From Patulibacter sp. (GTDB lineage Bacteria > Actinomycetota > Thermoleophilia > Solirubrobacterales > Solirubrobacteraceae), in contig NZ_JAURWA010000099.1 of assembly GCF_030655195.1 (NCBI RefSeq), forward strand, positions 1 through 46,752: 46,752 nt of DNA. The letters are read 5' to 3'. Under the pieces are notes generated by a model. That model saw only the letters and a program-made list of their open reading frames with translations. It was not told the DNA's origin and ran no database searches. Position numbers and translations under genes: made by a program. Positions 29,738 to 38,291 of the stretch are shown here, piece by piece. Each line of letters begins with the position of its first letter. Position 1 is the first letter of the stretch.

Positions 29738-30973
29738 TCAGCCGCGGGCTGCGCCGGGGTGCGGCTGGGCGGCGGGGTCGAGCTCCGCGCGGTCGTCGGG
29801 GTGGGTGAGGACGGACGGAGGGGCGGCCAGCGGGGGGTTCAGGCGGTTCTTGAGGGTCAGGGCCGGGGCTTCGATCAGGTGCCAAGAGAGCACGGCCAGC
29901 ACCGCCGTGGCCGGCAGCGAGATCGCGAACATCGCCCATCCGCTCGTCGGCTCGATCACCTTCGACACCGTCTGCTGGACCGGGAACGCCCACACGTAGA
30001 GCCCGTAGGAGTAGTCGCCCAGGCGGGCAGGCCAGCGGATCAGATGGTGGGTCCGGTAGGCGAGCAGCAGCACCAGGTACGGGATCGCCCAGGCGGTCGA
30101 CGTCTCGATGACCTCGGGCGACCCGAGGAAGATGCAGCAGAGCCAGGCGGTCGCGAGGATCGCCCCGAAGGTCCAGCGCATCGGCACCCACCGGGCGGCG
30201 GCGAAGAGTCCCGCCCCGATCGCGAACGCGGCGAACGGCTTCAGCTGCGTCGCGTACCCGCCCAGCGACGCCTGGTACGCGGCGGCGGGCGTGGCCTGGA
30301 TGTCGACGAGCATGGCGATCCCGTGGTTGGCGCCGGGGACAGCGTCGCGCACGTCCTTGAGCAGCAGGGCCGCGATCAGCACGGCCACCGGGACCATCAG
30401 CAGGCGGAACCGCGGCCGAAGCAACCCGAGCAGCCCGAGGACGGCGATGAAGCAGTAGGCCTTGAACTCGAGCGGCAGGGTCCAGAGCGACCCGTTGACC
30501 GCGCCGGGGTAGACGACGTCGCCGAACACACCCGGCAGGCCGTAGGTGGTCTGCAGCAGGGCGTTCTGGAGGACGAACGCCTTCGTCCCCGGGTCGTCGA
30601 CGTACGCGCGGAACGGCAGGACGGTGACGAGCGGGCCGAGCACCAGCGCGCAGACCACTAGCGATGCGAGCAGCGCCGGCCACAGCCGGAGCGCCCGCTT
30701 GAACAGGAACGGCAGCAGCCGCGGCTCGTAGGCCCAGCTTCGCGCGATCAGGAAGCCGCTGATCGAGAAGAAGACGAGGACCCCGAACGCGCCCCAGTCG
30801 AGGTTGAGCGGCTGTGGTTGCCGGGTGACTGTGAGCGCGAACGAGTGCGCGAAGAGGACCGCGAGCGCGCCGAACAGCCGCAGCAGGTCGAAGTTGTTGG
30901 CGCTGCGCCCGTGCTTGGCCGCCTCGTCGAGACGCCCGTCGGGGTGGAGGAGGCGACCCAGGAAGGACCTCAC
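29738..30973 (-). CDS. Acyltransferase-3 family membrane protein (second of a pair)
   Basis: The 411-aa protein has ten or so helices and is of the AT3 (OafA/OacA-like) family, which usually O-acetylates glycans across the membrane. Marks are NNFDLLRLFGALAVLFAHSF with the family His, FFSISGFLIARSW, NGSLWTLPLEFKAYCFI and GDYSYGLYVWAFPVQQ. GTG 30973 is selected because it overlaps the upstream AT3 stop (GTGA); the frame extends upstream only as shadow of that gene. It is the last gene of the operon that begins with pseB, so it probably acylates the nonulosonate or the finished glycan. It lacks a C-terminal SGNH domain. Confidence 0.83.
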   Translation of the reverse strand: MRSFLGRLLHPDGRLDEAAKHGRSANNFDLLRLFGALAVLFAHSFALTVTRQPQPLNLDWGAFGVLVFFSISGFLIARSWAYEPRLLPFLFKRALRLWPALLASLVVCALVLGPLVTVLPFRAYVDDPGTKAFVLQNALLQTTYGLPGVFGDVVYPGAVNGSLWTLPLEFKAYCFIAVLGLLGLLRPRFRLLMVPVAVLIAALLLKDVRDAVPGANHGIAMLVDIQATPAAAYQASLGGYATQLKPFAAFAIGAGLFAAARWVPMRWTFGAILATAWLCCIFLGSPEVIETSTAWAIPYLVLLLAYRTHHLIRWPARLGDYSYGLYVWAFPVQQTVSKVIEPTSGWAMFAISLPATAVLAVLSWHLIEAPALTLKNRLNPPLAAPPSVLTHPDDRAELDPAAQPHPGAARG

Positions 30974-32106
30974 GCGTCGGTCCGTCCGCCGGCGGCGATG
31001 GGCCCTGGGCCCGGATCTGCCCGCCGTCGCCCGTCGGCGCGACGCGCGAGCATCGCGGCCCCCCGACGCATGATCGGCAGCTCGAGCAGCACGTACGACG
31101 CGACCGAGACGACGACGGCCACCAGCACCGACACGGGTCCGGGCCACCCGAGTCGCAGGACGACCATGTGCCATAGGTAGAGGCCGTAGCTGATCAGGCC
31201 GAGGAACTGCAGCGGGCGCCACGCCAGCCAGGGTAGGCGTGCCGACGCGCCGATCACGGCTGCGGAGGCCAGGGCCGTCACGAGGTAGACGTCAGGGTCG
31301 ACCACTCCGCCCTCGTAGGACACGTAGAGCACGATCGCGAGCCCGGCGATCCCGACCCAGCGGTTGATCGCGATCGGGAACAGCGCCAGGAGCGCCCCGA
31401 CGCCGAGTGCGTCCCACCGAAGTCGCGTCACGATGGTCTCGGCCGATACCCCCGGTGCGTGACGGGCCAGCACGGTGGCCACGATTGTTGCGACCGCGAC
31501 CGCACCTGCGAGCTTGATGCCGTGGCGCCGGCCACCGAGGCGCAGCGCGACGTAGAGGAGCGCCGGCCAGACGAGGTAGAACTGCTCCTCCACGGCCAGC
31601 GTCCAGGTGTGACCGAGGAAGTTGTCATTCGGAAACAGCGGGAAGTTCGACGTGTAGGTCACCGCCGCCCAGATCGAGTTGGCCGCGAGGTGCCGCTCGA
31701 GACCGGGACCGTCCTTGGTCAGCAGGATCGCGACGCCGTAGACGAAGCAGACGCTGAGGAGGGCCGGGAGCAGACGGAGGGCCCTGCGCGCGTAGAAGGT
31801 CGGCAGCCCTCGGACGCCGCGGTCGGACCACCCACGCACGAGGATCCCCGTGATGAGGAAGCCCGAGAGCACGAAGAAGAGCTGCACGCCCATCTCGCCC
31901 CCTCCGGGCAGCACGGACGGCGCACCCGCGTAGAACGGCCGGTTGTAGGGCGACACCCCGTTCCAGGCGTGCGCAATGACCACCAAGGCGACCGCGATGC
32001 CCCGCAGGCCGTCCAGCTCCGGACGTCGCCCGGGGGCTGGGCGGAGAGCCGACAGCACGGTTCCCGCTCCGCCGGGACGCAACCGGCCGCGGAGCGCCTC
32101 GAGCAT
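30970..32106 (-). CDS. Acyltransferase-3 family membrane protein (first of a pair)
   Basis: The 378-aa membrane O-acyltransferase shows RRPELDGLRGIAVALVVIAH, with the conserved RxxLDGLRGxA and His. VQLFFVLSGFLITGILVRG, GHTWTLAVEEQFYLVWPALL and SYGLYLWHMVVLRL are standard AT3 landmarks. About ten helices are predicted, and there is no SGNH domain. The ATG lies 5 bases after the pseI stop and the gene overlaps the second AT3 by 4 bases. The two AT3 proteins differ strongly in sequence, so they probably acylate different positions. Third-position GC looks slightly lower than in neighbours, perhaps a more recent gain. Confidence 0.85.
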   Translation of the reverse strand: MLEALRGRLRPGGAGTVLSALRPAPGRRPELDGLRGIAVALVVIAHAWNGVSPYNRPFYAGAPSVLPGGGEMGVQLFFVLSGFLITGILVRGWSDRGVRGLPTFYARRALRLLPALLSVCFVYGVAILLTKDGPGLERHLAANSIWAAVTYTSNFPLFPNDNFLGHTWTLAVEEQFYLVWPALLYVALRLGGRRHGIKLAGAVAVATIVATVLARHAPGVSAETIVTRLRWDALGVGALLALFPIAINRWVGIAGLAIVLYVSYEGGVVDPDVYLVTALASAAVIGASARLPWLAWRPLQFLGLISYGLYLWHMVVLRLGWPGPVSVLVAVVVSVASYVLLELPIMRRGAAMLARRADGRRRADPGPGPIAAGGRTDA

Positions 32107-32111
32107 CGCGG

Positions 32112-33164
32112 CTACACCATCTCCCAGGTGACGATCTCGTCGAACGGGATGTCCACGCGGGCGACGCGGCCGACGACGAGCTGCAGGTCGCGCGGCTTGA
32201 TGCCGAAGCCGGGGCGCTTGACGGTGAGCATCGCCTCGGTGATCTCAGTGCCCTTCGGGATCTCGACCGCGGCGATGACGGAGCGGCGCGCGTTGCCGTG
32301 CATCTCGCTGGCCTCGAGGGCGGACGGGCCCTCCATGCGGCCGTTGCCGAGGGCGGTCTCGACCTCGCGCACGTTCGCCACCAGGGCCTTCAGCTCGTCC
32401 GGCTCGATCGCGAACGGGTGGTCGGGGCCTGGGCGATCGCGGGAGAGGGTGAAGTGCTTCTCGAGGACGTCCATCTGCAGCGCCGCCGCGCCGGTCGCCG
32501 TCGCGATCCCGGTGGTGTGGTCGCTGAGCCCGGCCGGGACGCCGAACGCCTGACGCAGGGTCGGCATCGCGCGGAGGTTCATGATCTCCGGCGGCGAGGG
32601 GTAGACCGACGCGCAGCGCAGGAGCGCGACGTGCGGGTTGCCCGCGCGGGCCACGGCGGCGAGCGCCTCCTCGATCTCGCCGTAGGTGGCCATCCCGGTC
32701 GAGAGGATGATCGGCACCCCGGCGCCGGCGGCGTGCTCGATCAGGCCCAGGTCGACGATCTCGAACGACGCGATCTTCATCGCCGGGACGCCGAGGGCCT
32801 TCAGCTGGTCCACGGCGGCGCGGTCGAACGGGCTGGAGAAGAAGTCGATCCCCCGCTCGCGGGCGTGCTCCGCCAGGAGCGGCTGCCACTCGCGCGGCAG
32901 GGCGATGTCGTCGAGCAGCTGCTGCGGCGTGCGGTCGTCGTCGAGGTAGTCGAACGCCGGGGTGCGGCTGGAGTAGAGGTCCTGGCCCGTGTAGGTCTGG
33001 AACTTGACCGCGTTCGCGCCCGCTTCGGTGGCGACGTCGATCAGCTCGCGTGCGACGTCGAGGTCGCGGTCGTGGTTGGCGCCCGCCTCGGCGATCACGT
33101 AGCACGGCGCGCCGCCGCCGACGGGGGTGCCGCCGATCTCGAAGGTCTCGGCGAAGGTGTTCAT
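32112..33164 (-). CDS. pseI: Nonulosonic acid synthase (pseudaminic acid synthase-like)
   Basis: The 350-aa NeuB-family enzyme condenses phosphoenolpyruvate with a 6-deoxy diacetamido hexose to form a nine-carbon acid. The TIM-barrel domain has VIAEAGANHDRD, KFQTYTGQDLY, FFSSPFDRAAVD, ILSTGMATYGE, LLRCASVYPSPP, GLSDHTTGIATA and EKHFTL. The C-terminal SAF (antifreeze-like) domain (about 290-350) has IPKGTEITEAMLTVKRPGFG. PGPDHPFAIEPDEL fits the PseI/LegI side. The PseI assignment rests on the inverting-type PseB and the PseC upstream in the same run; legionaminic-type product cannot be fully excluded. The ATG has a GGAG-type Shine-Dalgarno nearby. Confidence 0.88.
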   Translation of the reverse strand: MNTFAETFEIGGTPVGGGAPCYVIAEAGANHDRDLDVARELIDVATEAGANAVKFQTYTGQDLYSSRTPAFDYLDDDRTPQQLLDDIALPREWQPLLAEHARERGIDFFSSPFDRAAVDQLKALGVPAMKIASFEIVDLGLIEHAAGAGVPIILSTGMATYGEIEEALAAVARAGNPHVALLRCASVYPSPPEIMNLRAMPTLRQAFGVPAGLSDHTTGIATATGAAALQMDVLEKHFTLSRDRPGPDHPFAIEPDELKALVANVREVETALGNGRMEGPSALEASEMHGNARRSVIAAVEIPKGTEITEAMLTVKRPGFGIKPRDLQLVVGRVARVDIPFDEIVTWEMV

Positions 33165-33216
33165 CGGAGGGCTCCGGAGGTGGGGGAAGCGGGATGGCAG
33201 CCCGAGTGGCGACGAG

Positions 33217-34521
33217 TCACCGGACGGCCCGGAACGCAGGTGAGAGGGCGTCAGCCTCCAGCAGGGCCAGGACGCCCGCCGCGCCGCCCGACGACAGCCC
33301 GCGGGCGAGGGCCGAGAAGCCCGCGTCGTAGGCGTCGGCGACCTGCTCGAGGTCCTCGTCGCTGTGCGCGAGGCAGATGAAGTTGTTGCCGTTGTAGAGC
33401 ACGCCGCGGCGGGCCATCTCCTGCTGGACCAGGCTCTTGGCCCAGAGACCGTCGGCCCCGTCTGGCTCGCTCACGAGCACGAGCGTGCGGGGATCCTCGC
33501 CGGAGACGGACACCAGGTGACTGAGGTCGTGCGTCGCGACGGACACCTCGACGCGGGCCCGCAGCCACGCCCCGGCGCTGTAGAGCCGCGCGTAGGCGTC
33601 GGCGTCGAGGACACCCAGCGTCGCCCGGGCGGCCGCGAGGGAGAGGATCTCGCCGCCGTGGGTGCCCGAGAAGAAGACGTCGTTGAGGACGTCCATGTGC
33701 TCGGCGCGGCCCGCGAGCGCGCTGATCGGCATGCCGTTGCCCAGCGCCTTGCCGAACGCGACGAGGTCGGCCTGGACGCCGTAGCGCTCCTGTGCGCCGC
33801 CCCGGCCCAGGCGGAAGCCGGTGATGACCTCGTCGAAGACCACGAGGGCGCCGTGCTCGTGCGCCAGGTCGATCACGCCCTGCAGGTAGCCGTCGGCGGG
33901 GACCTCCGCGCCGCTGGGCTCGAGCACGACCGCGGCGACGAGTCCGCGGCGCGCCTCGAGGCGCTCGCGCAGCCCTTCGAGGTCGCCGTAGGGGAACGTG
34001 CCGGAGAGCTCCTTGACCGCCGCCGGGACGCCCAGGTCGCGGGTCGTCGTGGCGATGAACCAGTCGTGCCAGCCGTGGTAGCCGGCGGCCAGGACGTGAT
34101 CCCGCCCCGTGACGGCGCGCGCCAGGCGGACGGCCGCGCTCGTGGCGTCGGAGCCGGTCTTGCCGAAGCGGATGCGCTCGACCCCGGGGACGCGGTCCAG
34201 GACGAGCTCGGCGACCTCGAGCTCGATCGGGTGGGGCAGGGTGAACGTGATGCCGTCCTGCAGCTGCTTCGTGATCGCCTCGGTGACGACCGGGTGCGCG
34301 TGGCCGAGGATGATCGGCCCGAGGGCCATCGGCAGGTCCACGTAGCGGTTGCCGTCGACGTCCCAGACGTGCGCGCCGGCACCGCGGGCCAGGAAGGCCG
34401 GCGCGATGCCCTGCATCCACTGGGTCGGGTTCTTCGACAGCGTGTGGGTCCACGCCGGGACCAGCGACGCCGCCCGCTCTCGCAGTCGTGCGGACTCGGG
34501 CAGGCGGACGTCGTCGGTCAT
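33217..34521 (-). CDS. Class III aminotransferase (glutamate-1-semialdehyde aminomutase-like)
   Basis: The 434-aa PLP enzyme has WDVDGNRYVDLPMALGPIIL, GKTGSDATSAAVRLARA, YHGWHDW, VVFDEVITGFRLG, and the Schiff-base Lys258 in FGKALGNGMP. It resembles HemL but lies between pseC and pseI, overlapping pseC by 4 bases (ATGA). A haem role is therefore unlikely, and HemL-like proteins do recur beside SpsF- and NeuB-like genes in glycan loci. It may install an extra amino group or supply an amino-acid-type substituent for the sugar. It is not one of the six canonical pseudaminic acid steps, so the final product may be a variant. Confidence 0.85.
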   Translation of the reverse strand: MTDDVRLPESARLRERAASLVPAWTHTLSKNPTQWMQGIAPAFLARGAGAHVWDVDGNRYVDLPMALGPIILGHAHPVVTEAITKQLQDGITFTLPHPIELEVAELVLDRVPGVERIRFGKTGSDATSAAVRLARAVTGRDHVLAAGYHGWHDWFIATTTRDLGVPAAVKELSGTFPYGDLEGLRERLEARRGLVAAVVLEPSGAEVPADGYLQGVIDLAHEHGALVVFDEVITGFRLGRGGAQERYGVQADLVAFGKALGNGMPISALAGRAEHMDVLNDVFFSGTHGGEILSLAAARATLGVLDADAYARLYSAGAWLRARVEVSVATHDLSHLVSVSGEDPRTLVLVSEPDGADGLWAKSLVQQEMARRGVLYNGNNFICLAHSDEDLEQVADAYDAGFSALARGLSSGGAAGVLALLEADALSPAFRAVR

Positions 34522-35669
34522 GCGGGGAGGCTGTCCTTCAGGTCGAGGACGACGCGAAGCACGTCATCGTCGGTCATCAGCGGGAACAGGGGCAGCGAGA
34601 TCGCACCCCAGTAGTAGGCCTCGGCGTGCGGGCAGTCCTCCTGCGGGACGCCGAGCCGGTCGCGGTAGTAGGGCAGGCGGTAGACCGGCACGTAGTGCAC
34701 CTGGCAGCCGACGCCGCGCTCCTGCAGGCCCTCGAACGTGGCGCGGCGCGCAGCGCCGCCGCCTTCGACGTGGACGACGAAGAGGTGCCGGCCGTGGCGG
34801 GAGTCCTCGGGTGCCTCGGGCGGCAGGGTGATCCGCGGCTCGTCGGCGAGCAGCTCGCGATAGCGGGCGGCCAGCGCGTTGCGGCGGTCGACGAACTCGT
34901 CCAGGCGGGTGAGCTGGCTCTCGCCGAGCGCGCACATCACGTCGGTGATGCGGTAGTTGAAGCCCAGCTCCTGCATCTCGTAGTACCAGGCACCCTCGTC
35001 CGCGGACGGGTGGATGTCCTGCTTCGTGATGCCGTGGGTGCGGAAGATGCGCAGCCTCCGGGCGAGCTCGTCGTCCTCGGTCGTCGCCAAGCCGCCCTCG
35101 CCGGCGGTGATCGTCTTGGCGGGGTGCAGCGAGAAGCACGTGATATCCGCGCCGCCGGGCCCGCCGACGGGCCCGCCGTGGCGGTGCGCGCCCAGGGCGT
35201 GGGCGGCGTCCTCGATGACGACGACGCGGTCGCGCACGCCGTCGAGCGGGGCGAGGTCGACGGGCAGGCCGGTGAAGCTGACCGGGACGATCGCCTTCGT
35301 GCGCTCGTTGACCGCGGCGGCGGCCGCGGCGGTGTCGAGGTTCCACGTGGCCGGGTCGATGTCGACGAAGCGCGGCGTGGCGCCCTGGTAGAGCGCGGCG
35401 TTGGTGGACGCCGCGAACGTGATCGGCGACGAGATCACCTCGTCGCCGGGGCCGACGTCGGCGGCGAAGATCGCGGCGTGCAGCGCGGCGGTGCCGGAGC
35501 TGAACGCGACGCAGTGCTTCGCACCGGTTCGCGCGGCGACGGCGCGCTCGAACGATTCGACGCGCGGGCCCTGGGTGATGAACGGGTCCCGCAGCGCCTC
35601 GACGACCGCGGCGACGTCGGCCTCGTCGATGTCCTGGCGGGCGTAGGGGAGCGGGGCCCCGCGGGTCAT
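34518..35669 (-). CDS. pseC: UDP-4-amino sugar aminotransferase
   Basis: The 383-aa DegT/DnrJ/EryC1-family PLP enzyme performs the second step: it aminates C4 of the UDP-4-keto-6-deoxy sugar from PseB using glutamate. The signs are FITQGPRVESFE, AFSSGTAALHAA, VIEDAAHALGA (Asp contacts PLP) and SLHPAKTITAGEGG with Lys185 as Schiff-base residue, which closely follows the PseC pattern (HPxKTITTGEGG). GFNYRITDVMCALGESQL and CQVHYVPVYRLPYY are also typical. The start overlaps the pseB stop (ATGA) and its stop overlaps the class III aminotransferase start, so three genes are coupled. Confidence 0.92.
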   Translation of the reverse strand: MTRGAPLPYARQDIDEADVAAVVEALRDPFITQGPRVESFERAVAARTGAKHCVAFSSGTAALHAAIFAADVGPGDEVISSPITFAASTNAALYQGATPRFVDIDPATWNLDTAAAAAAVNERTKAIVPVSFTGLPVDLAPLDGVRDRVVVIEDAAHALGAHRHGGPVGGPGGADITCFSLHPAKTITAGEGGLATTEDDELARRLRIFRTHGITKQDIHPSADEGAWYYEMQELGFNYRITDVMCALGESQLTRLDEFVDRRNALAARYRELLADEPRITLPPEAPEDSRHGRHLFVVHVEGGGAARRATFEGLQERGVGCQVHYVPVYRLPYYRDRLGVPQEDCPHAEAYYWGAISLPLFPLMTDDDVLRVVLDLKDSLPA

Positions 35670-36649
35670 ACGGCGGCGGTGACGTCGTCCGCCCACTCGC
35701 GGAGGTCCTCGACGCCGAGCCACACGGTGTTGTTGTCGGACGAGTAGCGGTAGCCGATCTCGGGCGTCGTGCCCTCGTGCGTGACCGTCGGCCACGACGC
35801 GTACTCCGGCAGGATTACGAAGCGCTCGTCCTGCTCGACGGAGTGCCGCGACTCGTCCTCGGTCAGCATGACCTCGTGGAGCTTCTCGCCGGGGCGGATG
35901 CCGGTGATCTCGATCTTGGCGTCCGGCGCGAGCGCGTCGGCGATGTCGGTGACGGTCATCGACGGGATCTTCGGCACGAAGATCTCGCCGCCGCCCATCG
36001 AGTCCAGCGCGGCGAGGACGAAGTCGACGGCCTGGTCCAGCGTGATCCAGAAGCGGGTCATGCGGTCGTCGGTGATCGTCAGCGTGCCGGTCTTGGCCTG
36101 GGCCTTGAAGAGCGGCACGACGGAGCCGCGCGAGCCGACGACGTTGCCGTAGCGGACGCACGCGAAGCGGGACGCGACGTCGCCGGCGTAGGCGTTGCCC
36201 TGGACGACGATCTTCTCCATGCACAGCTTCGTCGCGCCGTACAGGTTGACCGGGTTGACGGCCTTGTCGGTCGACAGCGCGAGCACCGTCGGGACCTCGT
36301 TGGTCAGCGCGGCGCTGACGACGTTCTCGGCGCCCAGGACGTTGGTCTGGACGGCCTCGAAGGGGTTGTACTCGCAGGCCGGGACCTGCTTCATCGCGGC
36401 GGCGTGGATCAGGACGTCGACGCCCTTGGTCGCGCGCTCGAGGCGGGCGAGATCGCGGATGTCGCCGATCAGGTAGCGCAGGCGTGGGTCGTCGCCGATG
36501 CGTCGCTGCATCTCCGACTGCTTGAGCTCGTCGCGGCTGTAGACCCGCACGGCCTTGGGATCGTGGTCGGCGAGGAGCCGATCAATGAAGCGGGAGCCGA
36601 AGGATCCGGTCCCGCCCGTCACGAGGATGGTCTTGCCGTTGAGGTCCAT
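35666..36649 (-). CDS. pseB: UDP-GlcNAc 4,6-dehydratase (inverting)
   Basis: The 327-aa short-chain dehydrogenase starts the pathway by 4,6-dehydration with C5 inversion of UDP-GlcNAc. It has the NAD-binding TGGTGSFG (11-18), YSRDELKQSEM (37-47), AAAMKQVPACEYNPFEAVQT and the catalytic STDKAVNPVNLYGATK with Tyr137 and Lys141. These are PseB/FlaA1 hallmarks, as opposed to retaining LegB-type enzymes. I chose the ATG at 36649 over an in-frame one at 36682 because the family begins just before the first beta-strand. It opens a run of seven same-strand genes to 29738 and follows pseGH by 51 bases. Confidence 0.93.
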   Translation of the reverse strand: MDLNGKTILVTGGTGSFGSRFIDRLLADHDPKAVRVYSRDELKQSEMQRRIGDDPRLRYLIGDIRDLARLERATKGVDVLIHAAAMKQVPACEYNPFEAVQTNVLGAENVVSAALTNEVPTVLALSTDKAVNPVNLYGATKLCMEKIVVQGNAYAGDVASRFACVRYGNVVGSRGSVVPLFKAQAKTGTLTITDDRMTRFWITLDQAVDFVLAALDSMGGGEIFVPKIPSMTVTDIADALAPDAKIEITGIRPGEKLHEVMLTEDESRHSVEQDERFVILPEYASWPTVTHEGTTPEIGYRYSSDNNTVWLGVEDLREWADDVTAAV

Positions 36650-36700
36650 GGGCGTGCGGCTGGGGAGGGGTCGGGAATGCACCCAAACCGACCCGTGACC

Positions 36701-38173
36701 CTATCGAACGGCTTCGAGCGTGCGCCATGCGCCATGGGTGCCCGCCGGCCGGTACCCGGCCGCGCCGAACGCCCGCAGCGACGCCGCGTTGTCGGCGTGG
36801 ACCAGGGCGGTCACGCGACGGAGCGCGGGGCGACTGGAGAGCTCGCGCTCGGTGCTCTCGCGCAGGATCCGCCGACCGAGGCCGGTCGCCCGCGCGGCAG
36901 GGTCGACCGTGACCGAGATCTCGGCCTCGGCGGACCCCGCATCCCGGTCGAAGCGCACGGTGGCCACGGGCACGCCGCCCCGCTCGACGACGAGGAGCGT
37001 GCGATCGGGATCCGCGAGCACCCGGCGGAGCCAGCCCGCGTGCTCGTCGGCTGCGATCGGGTCCGACGAGACGCTGACGGCGCGCACACCCGGATCGTTG
37101 CGCCAGCGACGCAGCAGATCGGCGTCGGCCGTCGTGGCCGGGCGTTGGCGGAGGGGCTCCGGGGGATGGTCCCCCGCGACGAGCGCCAGCAGGGCGTCCC
37201 GCACCCGGGCGGCACCGTGGCCGTCGACCAGCGCGGGACCACGGGACGGCAGCGACGAGCCGGCGAGCCCGCCGGCCGCGTCCCGGGCCGCGGCGAACCC
37301 GTCGGCGACGGCCGCCCGCGGGCCCGGGCCTCCGACGCCGAGCGGTCCCGCCGCGGGCGCGACCGCCGGGCTCGAGTGTCGCCGCGGCTCTCCCCGCACG
37401 TCCAGCACCGGCGTCAGGGGTGCGAACACGCGACCGACGCGCTCCTGGTTGTCGACGAGGACGACGAGCAGCGCGGCGGTGCCCGCCGCGCTCGCCTCGT
37501 ACGCGGTGACGCTCGCGCCGCAACAGATGCCCGAGACCTCGCCGAGCACGTCCTGCAGTCCCGGCAGCGGTCCCACGTGCTCCACGCCCGGACGCGGCTC
37601 GGGGACGAGGGCGCCCGCGACGAGGAGCCGCTCGTGGCCGGCGTCCAGGAGCGCGCCGAGCAGCGGCTCCAGCGCCGTAGTGCCGACCGTCGAGCCGCCC
37701 AGCGCCACGAGCAGGCCGCCGTCGTGGGGCCCCTGCCGGGCCGCGGCGACCCGGGGGTCCAGCGGGGCGTAGTCCGGGCCGCAGAGGGCGATCCCGGCGC
37801 TGGCCGGAGGGACGGCGTCGAGGTGGTAGTCGAGGTAGGCGGCGCCCGGTGGGGGCGGGGTGGGGTCCAGCGCGTCGCGGACGACGACGAGCGGCCGGAG
37901 CGCGGCGGCGGCGCGGCGCTGCCCGTCGCCCTGGCCGTAGACGTCGACGAGCGCGGCTTCGACGTCCGCGGGGATCCCGCACGGCTCGTCGCGCGCAGGC
38001 GGGCGGCGGGCGACGCCGGCGTGCTCGAGCAGGCGCAGCGCCACGCCGTCGTGGTCACCGACCATCACCGGCTCGTGGCCGGCCCGCGCCAGGGCATGGG
38101 CGACGGGCAGGCAGCGACCGACGTGCCCGGCCCCGAGCACGTCGCCCCCGTCGCAGCGCAGCGCGATCAACAT
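36701..38173 (-). CDS. PseG-PseH fusion: UDP-sugar hydrolase plus N-acetyltransferase
   Basis: The 490-aa protein combines two pathway steps. The N-terminal part (about 1-285) is a GT-B-like UDP-sugar hydrolase: RCDGGDVLGAGHVGRC carries His17, the expected PseG catalytic position, followed by LLVALGGSTVGTTALEPLL and YEASAAGTAALLVVLVDNQ. The C-terminal part (about 341-485) is a GNAT acetyltransferase with ARATGLGRRILRES as the acetyl-CoA loop and HADNAASLRAFGAAGYR, like PseH. A disordered Ala/Gly/Pro-rich linker joins them. Order in the pathway is H then G, so fusion could channel the intermediate. The ATG is 7 bases after a TACCGT box. Fused versions of these steps are known in some bacteria. 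Confidence 0.85.
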   Translation of the reverse strand: MLIALRCDGGDVLGAGHVGRCLPVAHALARAGHEPVMVGDHDGVALRLLEHAGVARRPPARDEPCGIPADVEAALVDVYGQGDGQRRAAAALRPLVVVRDALDPTPPPPGAAYLDYHLDAVPPASAGIALCGPDYAPLDPRVAAARQGPHDGGLLVALGGSTVGTTALEPLLGALLDAGHERLLVAGALVPEPRPGVEHVGPLPGLQDVLGEVSGICCGASVTAYEASAAGTAALLVVLVDNQERVGRVFAPLTPVLDVRGEPRRHSSPAVAPAAGPLGVGGPGPRAAVADGFAAARDAAGGLAGSSLPSRGPALVDGHGAARVRDALLALVAGDHPPEPLRQRPATTADADLLRRWRNDPGVRAVSVSSDPIAADEHAGWLRRVLADPDRTLLVVERGGVPVATVRFDRDAGSAEAEISVTVDPAARATGLGRRILRESTERELSSRPALRRVTALVHADNAASLRAFGAAGYRPAGTHGAWRTLEAVR

Positions 38174-38180
38174 GCGCGCA

Positions 38181-38186
38181 ACGGTA
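38181..38186 (-). promoter_or_regulatory. TACCGT -10 box, leaderless promoter of pseGH
   Basis: The box ends 7 bases before the ATG at 38173. Confidence 0.55.
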
Positions 38187-38278
38187 GGGATCGCCGGCCG
38201 CCGCGGGCGGGCAGGGCGCGCTCGTCGCCGCCGGGCGGCGGTCGCCCACCGGCGCCCGGTCGGCCGCGCGCGACGCTC

Positions 38279-38284
38279 TAGGCT
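38279..38284 (+). promoter_or_regulatory. TAGGCT -10 box, leaderless promoter
   Basis: The box ends 7 bases before the GTG at 38292. It faces away from the pseGH promoter across a 118-base region. Confidence 0.55.
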
Positions 38285-38291
38285 CCCGGCC

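Noticed and set aside
36698-36703. TAGGGT -10 box for pseB
   Set aside because: The TAG is the stop codon of pseGH and the spacing to the pseB ATG is about 48 bases, so coincidence is likely; pseB may simply be co-transcribed with pseGH.
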